Positions 34,225 to 42,062 of a stretch of DNA of 64,000 nt are shown here, in pieces. Under the pieces are notes generated by a model, which was given only the letters and a program-made list of their open reading frames with translations, was not told the origin of the DNA and searched no databases. The stretch lies in the NCBI RefSeq assembly GCF_052115485.1, contig NZ_JBFRGU010000005.1, positions 62,001-126,000 of the forward strand, given 5' to 3'. Made by a program: the position numbers and the translations under genes. This DNA is from Microvirga sp052115485 (lineage in GTDB: Bacteria > Pseudomonadota > Alphaproteobacteria > Rhizobiales > Beijerinckiaceae). Every line of letters starts with the position of its first letter. The first letter of the stretch is position 1.

Positions 34225-35100
34225 TCAGCGCTTTGAGGGAGCGCCCTCGACGTTGCCTGCCATGTGGGGCGTATTCTTGTTGATCGAGAAAGATCCCCAG
34301 CGACCCTTGCCGACGTAGTTGTTGGTGAAGGAGACGCCGGTGACCGCGCCACCGGTGAACTGCCCGTCGGAATAGATCGTGTAGCCACCGCCTGAGAGAT
34401 AGTTGTTGTCGACCGTGATATTCGTGATCGGTCCGAAATAATTATCGATCATGATCGCGGACGTATTGTCGTGATCGTTGATGACCGTGTTGTGCCGGAT
34501 CGTGACGTTCGAAACATTGCCGTCGATCTGGATGCCGTCATAGTGCGGGCCCGACCAGTCGGACTTCAGGTCGTGGATGTAGTTGTCCTGGATCAACGTT
34601 TGCGATCCCGCAACGTAGATGCCATCCTCGACATTGTGGATGTTGTTTCGCAGGAAGGTTCCCGCGCCGCTGATGCCGCGCACGCCCTCGGCAGCCAGAC
34701 CGTCGATCTCGCAGTTCTGGATCGTCGCGCCCGAGCCTCGGATATCGATCACGGTCCAGTTGGCGGCCGCAATCCTGCTGTTCTGCAACGTGACGTTCGA
34801 AGCATTAATGGTCACGACACCCTTGATGTCGAGCCCATCGATGACCGCTCCCGGCGTGCTGATGGTCAACGCTCCGGACGGCGTCAGTTTGGTTCCGGCG
34901 GGAACGCCGGTATTTGTCGCATCGGGAAAGCCCGAAGGGGGAGAAGGAGAGCCGCTCTGCGCAGCCGTCTGCGCGAAAGCAGGCCCCACGATGAGAATAC
35001 CGACGGCCAAGGCCAACCCATTCTTTTGCAGGAGTGAAAATCGGCCAGATCGACGGCGGAACTGCCAAAGCCAGATTTCGAGCATGCCGTACATCCTCAT
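34225..35100 (-). CDS. Right-handed beta-helix protein with N-terminal signal, paralogue of the RTX protein
   Basis: 291 residues. A basic stretch and hydrophobic helix (NGLALAVGILIVGPAFAQ) form a signal peptide or anchor. The rest is a beta-helix nearly parallel to the RTX protein at 12.5-13.8 kb: GFPDATNTGVPAGTKL, QNCEIDGLAAEGVRGISGAGTF, HNVEDGIYV, DLKSDWSGPHYDGIQIDGNVSN, IMIDNYFGPITNITVDNNYLSGGGYTIYSDGQFTGG. It ends at EGAPSKR where the RTX paralogue continues into its Pro/Thr linker. The pair share most of the helix, so they came from one ancestor but use different export routes. An enzymatic role on the exopolysaccharide is a guess. An ATG at 35085 is an alternative start. Confidence 0.85.
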   Translation of the reverse strand: MRMYGMLEIWLWQFRRRSGRFSLLQKNGLALAVGILIVGPAFAQTAAQSGSPSPPSGFPDATNTGVPAGTKLTPSGALTISTPGAVIDGLDIKGVVTINASNVTLQNSRIAAANWTVIDIRGSGATIQNCEIDGLAAEGVRGISGAGTFLRNNIHNVEDGIYVAGSQTLIQDNYIHDLKSDWSGPHYDGIQIDGNVSNVTIRHNTVINDHDNTSAIMIDNYFGPITNITVDNNYLSGGGYTIYSDGQFTGGAVTGVSFTNNYVGKGRWGSFSINKNTPHMAGNVEGAPSKR

Positions 35101-35207
35101 AACCGTCGGTGAGTTTCTTCAGCGCGTGCAACGGAAACTCATCGTATTTGCAGAGGGTTCCGAAATTTGCGGCAAGACGACGAGGGCGCACCGGCAGTGC
35201 GCGAGAG

Positions 35208-35741
35208 CTACGGCTCTTCGGGTTCCACATCGCCCATGACGCGCGCGGGGCATCCCCAAACCTTTTTGCCTGCCGGTACATCGCTGTTCACGAAGGACAT
35301 GGCGCCGATGACGGCGGAATCGCCGATGGAGACCCCCCTCGCGATAACCGTATTGGGGCCGATATAGACGCCGTTGCCGATCACGGTCGGTGAACGCGCG
35401 ATGGGCTCCCGACCAAGAGTGACATTGCGCCGAACGGTATCGTGGGAATAGATCTGAACACCCGATGAGATCGCGCAGTGATCGCCGATCCGGAGCCCGC
35501 CCATGCCATCGAGAACCACATTCGGACCGATCCAGGTGTTTTGCCCCACCGCGACGTCTCCCAGGATCAGGACGTTGTCGTAACAGGACGATCCCTTTCC
35601 GAAGCCGTATTCACGCGCATTCTCCCAACGGTCGGTGAGCAGATCCCCAAAGGACACGCGTCGTTGGAATTTTCCGAGTTTTTCCAACTGGAGCAGGCGC
35701 TGCAGACGCTTCAGTCTTTCAAACATCCTCCGACTCCGCAA
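35208..35741 (-). CDS. Left-handed beta-helix acyltransferase (maltose O-acetyltransferase-like)
   Basis: 177 residues. A short helical N-terminus (RLKRLQRLLQLEKLGKF) precedes hexapeptide repeats: DVAVGQNTWIGPNVVLDG, GLRIGDHCAISSGVQIYSHDTV, SPTVIGNGVYIGPNTVIARGVSIGDSAVIGAMSFVNSDVPAGKKVWGCPARVMGD. The H in YSHDTV is at the position of the catalytic histidine in this family. It likely acetylates a hydroxyl of a sugar in the polymer or its precursor. It is transcribed with the beta-helix protein gene downstream. A start at 35726 (MFERLKRL) is equally plausible. Confidence 0.83.
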   Translation of the reverse strand: MRSRRMFERLKRLQRLLQLEKLGKFQRRVSFGDLLTDRWENAREYGFGKGSSCYDNVLILGDVAVGQNTWIGPNVVLDGMGGLRIGDHCAISSGVQIYSHDTVRRNVTLGREPIARSPTVIGNGVYIGPNTVIARGVSIGDSAVIGAMSFVNSDVPAGKKVWGCPARVMGDVEPEEP

Positions 35742-36106
35742 AGCACCAGAGTTTGATGCCGCATGATCCGGGCGAACAACCGGATTCCACTTGTTCTGAT
35801 CATGCTCTAGGGAAAGATTCTATATCTGTTTTTCGCTGAGCCAAGACCGTGTGAGATAGCATTAAGTGGCTAAGTTCACGACTGCGTTTGCGCCACCCCG
35901 CGTCCGGAACTACAAAGCAAGATGAGACTTACTGTGAAACCTCGTTTTCAGCCTCGGTAACGCGGCGGCTCGGGTAATAGAGATGATAGCCTGAAAATGG
36001 TGGACACCAATCGGCGAGCACATGGATGAGACGGCCGTCGGCAATATCATCCCCGCGCCTCATCAGCCGCGCGGCGCCTCAAATTCCGATCCGAAGGAGA
36101 AGAACG
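35742..36106. other. Intergenic region with a short palindromic repeat
   Basis: 365 bases between the acyltransferase and the cupin. It holds a member of the family C palindrome (35761-35805) and otherwise AT-richer spacer. I see no gene; a frame at 36026 opens into the cupin but its first 27 codons lack family character. Confidence 0.5.
35761..35805. repeat. Short palindromic element, family C copy 1
   Basis: The ends are GCATGATC and GATCATGC, with ACCGG in the middle, forming an imperfect palindrome of about 45 bases. It is similar to elements at 46107-46151, 50521-50561 and 58348-58381. Elements of this type are scattered through Hyphomicrobiales genomes. Confidence 0.6.
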
Positions 36107-36517
36107 ATGGAGATCAAGCGAAGCGGTTCTCAGGCCTCCGGCAAGGGGCCGGCGGATTGGTTTACCGGGACCGTGCGCATCGATCCGCTGTTCCAGGCAA
36201 CCGCTCCGGCGCGCGCAGCCGGCAACGCGGTCACGTTCGAGCCCGGCGCTCGCACCGCATGGCATACCCACCCTCTCGGCCAAATCCTGATCGTCACGGC
36301 AGGCTGCGGCCGGGCTCAGCGCGAGGGCGGACCGGTCGAGGACATTCGACCGGGTGACGTAGTATGGTTCGCGCCTGGCGAGAAGCATTGGCACGGCGCG
36401 GCGCCGACCACGGCGATGACGCACATTGCCATTCAGGAGGCATTGGACGGCAAAGCCGTCGACTGGATGGAGCATGTCACCGACCAGCAATACGAAGTTG
36501 GTTCAAAGACCGGGTGA
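36107..36517 (+). CDS. Cupin-domain protein
   Basis: 136 residues starting MEIKRSGSQASGKGPADWFTG. It has the two cupin motifs: TAWHTHPLGQILIVTAGCGRAQ (motif 1, metal-binding HxH and Gln) and GDVVWFAPGEKHWHGAAPTTAMTHIAI (motif 2). This subgroup, often annotated as (R)-mandelonitrile lyase-like or carboxymuconolactone decarboxylase-associated cupin, has few tested members. It probably binds a divalent metal. I chose the ATG at 36107, which follows GAAGGAGAAG. It stands alone. Confidence 0.83.
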   Translation: MEIKRSGSQASGKGPADWFTGTVRIDPLFQATAPARAAGNAVTFEPGARTAWHTHPLGQILIVTAGCGRAQREGGPVEDIRPGDVVWFAPGEKHWHGAAPTTAMTHIAIQEALDGKAVDWMEHVTDQQYEVGSKTG

Positions 36518-36847
36518 CGGTTGGCCGCGCCCCACGCCGCATCACTTTCCCAACACATGTCCGTGCTCGTCGCTACCCAGAAAAACTGGAGCAGTTGACC
36601 GGTCTCTGAGCGAATGGCCTATTTTCTTTCGACATGCCGATCCAATGAACGGAACAAACAATATGGCGAGCTTTCGCTACAAAACTTTTGGTTACGCAGC
36701 TCCGACGACCGACATATCGAGCGGCGGCTGCCGCTCTTGAGCGGGCTCCACAGCATCGAGACGGCGTTGTCGTAAATACATTCGCCACGACACGCCTGGC
36801 GACGCCCGGGAGTGCGCGCGCCACGCACTCCCGGTAGGGGATTTCGG
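36518..36847. other. Intergenic, no gene seen
   Basis: 330 bases between the cupin and the 3' end of the sulfatase gene. No frame has coding character. It holds no clear terminator and no element of the three repeat families. Confidence 0.4.
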
Positions 36848-38536
36848 TTACTGACCTTCGCGGGACTGGACCATCTCTTTGACCTTCTCTTTCACCGCAT
36901 CGAGATTGAACGAGGCGGGTTTCTGCATCGGCGGATACTCGATTGCCGTCTGCGCCAGTTGCTCGACGTATTGCTGCACCATGACGAAGCGCCAGAACTC
37001 CCGAGCGAAGAAATCGTTCATGTAGCCGGGCGCGCCAGTGTTCGTCGACTGACCGCGATTTTGGGGCGTGCGCTCGAAAGGATCCCAGCGAAGATTGACG
37101 AGCGTTGGCATGTCGGTCGTGACTTTTTCCCCCGGCCATCCCCAAGGCTGCTCGAAGAATGTGAACTTCATGTCATCGAGACGAACCGCACCGAGGGCCG
37201 GGCCTCCGAAGTAGAACAACTCGTGGCGCTTAGATGGGCCCTTGCCGGTGAGCAGATCCATCTGGTTGTAACCATCGAGATGGTTCTTGTAAGTCCGGTC
37301 GCCGAGCTTGACGCCCTTCAGCAGTTTATCGGCAATGGTGGGATCGCCTGCCGCCGCTACCAGCGTGGGGAACCAATCGAGGCCGGAGAATATTCCGTTC
37401 TCAATGGTGCCCGGCTTGATCTGGCCTGGCCAGCGGATGATGCTAGGCACCCGGAAACCACCCTCGCCGACGGTCCCCTTGGTGCTCTTGAAGGGTGTCA
37501 TGCCACCGTCCGGCCACGTGAAGACCTCCGCACCGTTGTCCGTGGTGAAGATGACGATGGTGTTATTGGCTTCGCCAATGTCATCGAGATGCTTGAGCAA
37601 CGCGCCGACGCTGTCATCGAGCTGCGCCATGCCGGCTTCCTCGAGACCGTAACCCGTCTGGCTATTCTGCTGCGACGCGTACTTCTTCGACAGGAACGTC
37701 CAGACGTGCATACGCGTCGTGTTGTGCCAGATGAAGAACGGCTTGCTGTCCCTCTTGGCTTTGTCCATGAAGTCGCTGGAGGCCTTGACCAACACCTCGT
37801 CGAAGGTCGTCATGTCGTACTTCGCCTTCAGGAACGGCAAGTCGTGCATGTTCGGCACGTTCGACATGTCCGGAAACGGCGGCAGCGGGCCTTCGTCGAC
37901 GATCCTCTGCTTGCCGATCTTGCCCCAGCGCGGCATCTCCGTGGAATCATCCGTGTCTGTCGCGTAGCTGTGGATCAGGCTGCGCGGCCCGTATTTGTTG
38001 TAGAAGTCCTGGTCGGATGGAAACGAGAACCAGTACGGATCGGACATGGCGTCGAGGTGGTACAGATATCCGAAAAACTCGTCGAAGCCGTGTACGGTCG
38101 GGAGATACTTGTTCAGGTCGCCAAGGTGGTTCTTGCCGAACTGCCCGGTGGCATAGCCTTGTTCCTTCAAGGCGGTTGCTATCGTTACGGCCTGATCCGG
38201 GATGCCGACGTCGGCCCCAGCCTGCCCCACGGTGGTCAATCCAGTGCGGATCGGCAGCTCGCCGGTGATGAAGTTGGCGCGGCCCGCGGTGCAACTTGCT
38301 TCCGCGTAATAATCGGTGAACCGCATACCTTCGGACGCCAGCTTGTCGAGGTTTGGCGTCTTTCCTGCCATGATACCTTGATGATAGGCACCGATGTTGA
38401 ACCAGCCGACATCGTCGCCCATGATCACAACAATGTTGGGCTTCTTCGGTTGCTGCGCTATCGCTTGCGGGCTCGCCGCCATCAACGCAACGGACAGTGC
38501 GAGTACGCTGAACGCGATACTTCTTGCAATACACAT
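36848..38536 (-). CDS. Arylsulfatase
   Basis: 562 residues with a signal peptide (MCIARSIAFSVLALSVALMA, cleavage near AIA-QQ). The sulfatase fold has metal-binding Asp in NIVVIMGDDVGW (D41, D42) and the formylglycine motif C82-T-A-G-R86 in EASCTAGRANFITGE; the Cys is oxidised by a formylglycine-generating enzyme in active forms. FGKNHLGD and TTDNGAEVFTWPDGG are further family blocks. Residues between about 415 and 510 differ from classic arylsulfatases. It should hydrolyse sulfate esters in the periplasm. The ATG at 38536 follows CGGAGG. No formylglycine-generating enzyme gene is nearby. Confidence 0.88.
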   Translation of the reverse strand: MCIARSIAFSVLALSVALMAASPQAIAQQPKKPNIVVIMGDDVGWFNIGAYHQGIMAGKTPNLDKLASEGMRFTDYYAEASCTAGRANFITGELPIRTGLTTVGQAGADVGIPDQAVTIATALKEQGYATGQFGKNHLGDLNKYLPTVHGFDEFFGYLYHLDAMSDPYWFSFPSDQDFYNKYGPRSLIHSYATDTDDSTEMPRWGKIGKQRIVDEGPLPPFPDMSNVPNMHDLPFLKAKYDMTTFDEVLVKASSDFMDKAKRDSKPFFIWHNTTRMHVWTFLSKKYASQQNSQTGYGLEEAGMAQLDDSVGALLKHLDDIGEANNTIVIFTTDNGAEVFTWPDGGMTPFKSTKGTVGEGGFRVPSIIRWPGQIKPGTIENGIFSGLDWFPTLVAAAGDPTIADKLLKGVKLGDRTYKNHLDGYNQMDLLTGKGPSKRHELFYFGGPALGAVRLDDMKFTFFEQPWGWPGEKVTTDMPTLVNLRWDPFERTPQNRGQSTNTGAPGYMNDFFAREFWRFVMVQQYVEQLAQTAIEYPPMQKPASFNLDAVKEKVKEMVQSREGQ

Positions 38537-38846
38537 GATCCGTATCCTCCGAGTTTGGCACGCGAAAGCTTGCAATGCCGGCGCTTGTCGGAAATCACCG
38601 CGTGCGCGAACGCATCCGTGCGTCTTCCGGCTGTTGCTCTTTCAGCTTAAGTGAAAGTCGCTCGAACGATTTTTGTTCGGTAGAATGCTCCAGATCATAG
38701 GATTGATCGGAATCGAGCCGACCCAGCCATCCCGCGCGGCGGGCGAAGGCCCGGGCTTGCCAAGCGAGCGGTGTGACGGCAATCTTAAGCTCAGCAAAAC
38801 GTTCAGCGGGTGTATGCCGGAGTATTTTCTCGTCGGGCAATAGGAC
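38537..38846. other. Intergenic, no gene seen
   Basis: 310 bases between the divergent sulfatase and YkuD-like genes. It must hold both promoters. Long frames here on the minus strand run through the start of the next gene and show no domain character, so I do not call them. Confidence 0.4.
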
Positions 38847-39572
38847 ATGGGAAACCGCCAAATCATGATCATGGACCGTGAGAATGCCAATACTGGAGGG
38901 ACAGACGAGGCCGCTTTGCTAGGGCTTCGGTCTGGGCTTCTCACCCGCCGGTCGTTTCTGGTCGGCTCGGCTGTCGGTATCGGCGCGCTGGGGCTGGCCG
39001 GCTGCGCATCTGACGGCATGAGCCTTGCCGAAGCGGCGAGGGTCTACGGGCCGGTGCCCGAGGAAAAATTCCCGATCCCGGCGGTCGATGTCAGCAAGGT
39101 CGATCCGAAATATTATCGCCGGACCGTTCGCTACGACACCAAAGAGGCGCCCGGTACGATTATCGTCGATCCCGGCAATTACTACGTTTACCGCATCGAG
39201 GACGACGGCACCGCCACCCGCTATGGCGCCAATGTCGGCCGCGACGGGTTCCGGTGGAACGGTGAGGCTTATATCGGGCGCAAGGCCGAATGGGCGACCT
39301 GGACCCCGCCCAAGGAGATGATCAAACGCCAGCCCGAGGCGGCCAAATACGCCGGCGGCATGCCGGGTGGCCTCGACAATCCGCTCGGCGCCCGCACGCT
39401 TTATCTCTATCAGAACGGCGCTTACACGCTCTACACGATCTACGCCAGCAGCGACGCCGAATCGATCGGCACAGGCATCACAAGCGGCTGCGTCGGTCTG
39501 CTTAGTCAGGACATGATGCATCTGTACGAACGGACGCCGGTCAAGACGAAGGTGATCGTGTTGCCGGCATAG
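38847..39572 (+). CDS. L,D-transpeptidase-like (YkuD) protein with altered active site
   Basis: 241 residues. A Tat-like and lipobox-like N-terminus (TRRSFLVGSAVGIGALGLAGCA) suggests export and lipidation at Cys52. The YkuD catalytic tail is recognisable as YTLYTIYASSDAESIGTGITSGCVGLLSQDMMHLYERT. In active homologues this reads IHGT...SIG...S(H/S)GCIR. Here the general-base His is Tyr and the Arg after Cys is Gly, while the Cys is kept. The protein may therefore be inactive or have a different reaction. Family members make 3-3 peptidoglycan crosslinks or attach proteins to peptidoglycan. The start could be ATG 38847 or a later one at 38865 or 38871. Confidence 0.8.
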   Translation: MGNRQIMIMDRENANTGGTDEAALLGLRSGLLTRRSFLVGSAVGIGALGLAGCASDGMSLAEAARVYGPVPEEKFPIPAVDVSKVDPKYYRRTVRYDTKEAPGTIIVDPGNYYVYRIEDDGTATRYGANVGRDGFRWNGEAYIGRKAEWATWTPPKEMIKRQPEAAKYAGGMPGGLDNPLGARTLYLYQNGAYTLYTIYASSDAESIGTGITSGCVGLLSQDMMHLYERTPVKTKVIVLPA

Positions 39573-39671
39573 CAATAGCGCAGCCCCGGTCGGACGCTGC
39601 CGGTGCGGGCAGAAAACGCCTCACCTGCCAGGCCCATCCACGTGGCCCGCCGACCATCCCTGCAAAGACGT

Positions 39672-39820
39672 TCAATCGAGCGGGTTACGGGGGGAGGTCT
39701 TGAGGCTGAGTTTGATCTCGCGCTTGCCGATGATGGATCGGAGGTCGTCCGGGACGCCTTTGCGAAGCAATAAATTCCGGTCTTGGGATGCTTCCAGGGA
39801 CGCGACATCGAAAGGGCCAT
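39672..39820 (-). pseudogene. Decayed tyrosine-recombinase (integrase) N-terminus
   Basis: Two overlapping frames together spell the start of a rhizobial phage-type integrase: MSRPWKHPKTGIYCF in one frame, then after a one-base loss RKGVPDDLRSIIGKREIKLSLKT in the next, ending at a stop after SPRNPLD. Intact genes continue for 300 or more residues to the catalytic R-H-R-Y region, which is absent. It is 86 bases downstream of tRNA-Leu on the same strand, the standard layout for an element integrated at the tRNA 3' end. The piece is therefore a relic. I do not see the other attachment site in this window. Confidence 0.72.
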
Positions 39821-39906
39821 GTGTACTACCCGTGTGTACCACTCGGGCAGCTCGAAGCCTTTGATTTACCTGGATTATTTTGCGGATCAACACCTTAGGG
39901 TGTTGT

Positions 39907-39991
39907 TGGTGCCCAGGAGAGGACTCGAACCTCCACGGTGTTACCCGCTGCTACCTGAAAGCAGTGCGTCTACCAATTCCGCCACCTGGGC
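39907..39991 (-). tRNA. tRNA-Leu (anticodon CAG)
   Basis: 85 bases on the minus strand, including an encoded CCA end. The 7-bp acceptor stem GCCCAGG/CCTGGGC is perfect. The anticodon stem CTGCT/AGCAG encloses loop TTCAGGT, so the anticodon is CAG. There is a long variable arm (class II tRNA) and a normal T arm with GGTTCGAGTCC. It reads CTG leucine codons, the main Leu codon in GC-rich genomes. A decayed integrase follows its 3' end. Confidence 0.95.
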
Positions 39992-40169
39992 ATGCCTTAC
40001 GGCGGGATCCGTTTACGGTGCGCCGGGCTTTCCGTCAATCGTTGAAAATGGACCTTCTTGCATTCAGGACCGCTTGACCTCTTCACAGGGCTCGAACGTT
40101 TGACTAGAGACGTTCAAAATTCGGTGTTTGTCCGAAACTCGACATTTGAGCAGGCCCAGGAGGCTTTTC

Positions 40170-41177
40170 ATGATCGGCGCTATCCGCACGCCCGCCCAGC
40201 AACTGGTCACGGTTTTCGGCGGCTCGGGCTTTCTCGGCCGCCACGTGGTGCAGGCGCTTGCCAAGCGCGGCTATCGCATCAGAGTGGCGGTGCGCCGGCC
40301 GGATCTCGCCAATTTCCTCCAGCCTTTGGGCACGGTCGGCCAGATTCAGGCCGTCCAGGCGAATTTGCGCGATCCGGCTTCCGTCGCCGCCGCCGTGAAG
40401 AATGCTGATGTGGTGATCAACCTCGTCGGGATCTTGCAGGAGAGCGGTCGTCAGGCTTTCGACGCTCTGCAAGCGCAGGGCCCCGCGCGGATCGCCCAGG
40501 CGGCCGCGCCGACGACGCGAATCATCCACATTTCAGCCATCGGCGCCGACGCGCAGTCCGAATCGGCTTATGCCCGCTCGAAGGCCGAAGGCGAAAAGGG
40601 CCTGCACGCCTTGCGGCCCGACGCGATCATCGTGCGGCCCTCGCTCATGTTCGGGCCGGGCGACAGCTTTTTCAACCGCTTCGCGTCGTTGGCGCGAATG
40701 CTGCCGGTTTTGCCCCTCGCGGGAGCCGATACCCGGTTGCAGCCGGTCTATGTGGGCGATGTGGCCGAGGCTATCGCGAAGGCCGTGGACGGCACCGTGC
40801 CGGGCGGAAAGATTTACGAATTCGGCGGCCCCGAGAAGCGGACGTTCCGCCAGCTCGTGCAATATGTTCTCGACGTGACCGAGCGCACCCGCCTGATCCT
40901 GCCTCTGCCGAACGCCGTTGCGCGGCTTCAGGGCAGTGTCCTGGGCTTCCTCGACAAGCTCACCATCGGCCTTCTGCCGGACGAACTCGTGATGACCCGC
41001 GACCAGGCGATTTTGCTGGAACGCGACAACGCGGTCTCCGAGGCGGCGATCCGCGAAGGGCGCACGCTCGAAGGCCTCGGCATCACGCCGACGGCCATCG
41101 AGGCCATCGTCCCCGCCTATCTGATACGCTTCCGCAAGACCGGCCAGTTCGACCTCAAGCGCAACACGGCGGCCTGA
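40170..41177 (+). CDS. NAD(P)-binding protein of the NDUFA9/complex I accessory type
   Basis: 335 residues of the atypical short-chain dehydrogenase superfamily. It has LVTVFGGSGFLGRHVVQALAKRG as the Rossmann motif, INLVGILQESGRQAFDALQ, SESAYARSKAEGEK (Y and K of the active-site type) and MFGPGDSFFNRFASLARMLP. This matches NDUFA9-like proteins that bind NADPH and associate with respiratory complex I in alphaproteobacteria and mitochondria. The C-terminal half has a hydrophobic stretch. ATG 40170 follows AGGAGG. It stands alone on the plus strand downstream of tRNA-Leu. Confidence 0.85.
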   Translation: MIGAIRTPAQQLVTVFGGSGFLGRHVVQALAKRGYRIRVAVRRPDLANFLQPLGTVGQIQAVQANLRDPASVAAAVKNADVVINLVGILQESGRQAFDALQAQGPARIAQAAAPTTRIIHISAIGADAQSESAYARSKAEGEKGLHALRPDAIIVRPSLMFGPGDSFFNRFASLARMLPVLPLAGADTRLQPVYVGDVAEAIAKAVDGTVPGGKIYEFGGPEKRTFRQLVQYVLDVTERTRLILPLPNAVARLQGSVLGFLDKLTIGLLPDELVMTRDQAILLERDNAVSEAAIREGRTLEGLGITPTAIEAIVPAYLIRFRKTGQFDLKRNTAA

Positions 41178-41215
41178 GGGTTTTCATCCGAGATGACGTG
41201 GATGGCCGAGAACGG

Positions 41216-41956
41216 TTAGCCGTTCCCGGCTTCGATCCGCGAAGCGGCCGGGCGCACGTTCAGGCGCGCCTGCGCCGCCAGGCGCTTGTGCACGTGAACC
41301 ATCATGGCGACGCCGAAAAGCGGCGTCAGCAGGTTCAAGATCGGCACCATCACGAGACCCGCAATCAGCGCGCCCGCCGGGAAAACCGTGCCGCGATTCT
41401 CAACGCGCATCCGCGCGGCCTCGGGAAGCGAATGGAAGCGGCCCGCCGCGAGTTCGAAATATTCCCGACCGAGCAGATAGGCGTTGACGATGAAGAACAC
41501 CGCGATGTTCACGCCGGGGATGAAGAACAGAAGAAGCGCTGCGAGATTCACCAGAAGCGAGAGCCCGGCAAAACGCAGGCCGTAGAGAAGCGCCCGGCCG
41601 AGCGGCAGGGCCTGCCCCGGCGGATCGGCCGGAAAATCGCTACCTTCGACCACCTCCGCCACATCGTCGAGGAAATAGCCCGCGACAATGGCCGAGACCG
41701 AGGGGAGCAGATAAGCGAGCGCAATAAAAAGCCCGGCCCCGGCGAGGAAGAACGCGAGGCCGTCGAGGATCGGATAGGTGGCGCTCAGGGAATGCTGGTC
41801 GAGAAACACGCTGAACAGGCGCGTGAGGCCAAACCACACCAGCGCCAGGAGCGCTGCGGTCAGTGCCAGCGATTTCCACAAGATGCGCCGCAAGCCGGGC
41901 GACAACACCTGTCGCCACGCCGCATAGGCCGCCTGAATCAGCAATCGCTCCTCCAT
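41216..41956 (-). CDS. EI24/CysZ-family membrane protein
   Basis: 246 residues, about six membrane helices, with the EI24 signature PGVNIAVFFIVNAYLLGREYFELAA and LPVSAIVAGYFLDDVAEVVEG-like tract. CysZ of E. coli is a sulfate permease; many relatives are uncharacterised. A frame that continues further upstream exists, but the ATG at 41956 (MEERLLIQAAYAAW) matches the family start. Divergent from the flavin amine oxidase with a strong bidirectional hairpin between. Confidence 0.82.
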   Translation of the reverse strand: MEERLLIQAAYAAWRQVLSPGLRRILWKSLALTAALLALVWFGLTRLFSVFLDQHSLSATYPILDGLAFFLAGAGLFIALAYLLPSVSAIVAGYFLDDVAEVVEGSDFPADPPGQALPLGRALLYGLRFAGLSLLVNLAALLLFFIPGVNIAVFFIVNAYLLGREYFELAAGRFHSLPEAARMRVENRGTVFPAGALIAGLVMVPILNLLTPLFGVAMMVHVHKRLAAQARLNVRPAASRIEAGNG

Positions 41957-41966
41957 CCTCAAAACG

Positions 41967-42002
41967 AAAGGCCGTGGCGGAATGCGCGGCCACGGCCTTT
42001 TT
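41967..42002. terminator. Strong bidirectional hairpin with T tracts
   Basis: A 12-bp perfect stem (AAAGGCCGTGGC with its complement) is followed by TTTTT on the plus strand and TTTCGTTTT on the minus strand. It sits between two divergent genes, which is unusual for a terminator. It could attenuate transcription into either gene or act as an insulator. Confidence 0.7.
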
Positions 42003-42062
42003 GAGATCACGCAGACTTTACATATGAACGGTTCCCCCGCAAGGCGAGGGGGAGGTTTCGCC

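Noticed and set aside
36573..37145. 190-codon minus-strand frame between the sulfatase and the cupin
   Set aside because: It overlaps the 3' part of the sulfatase in another frame and has no motif.
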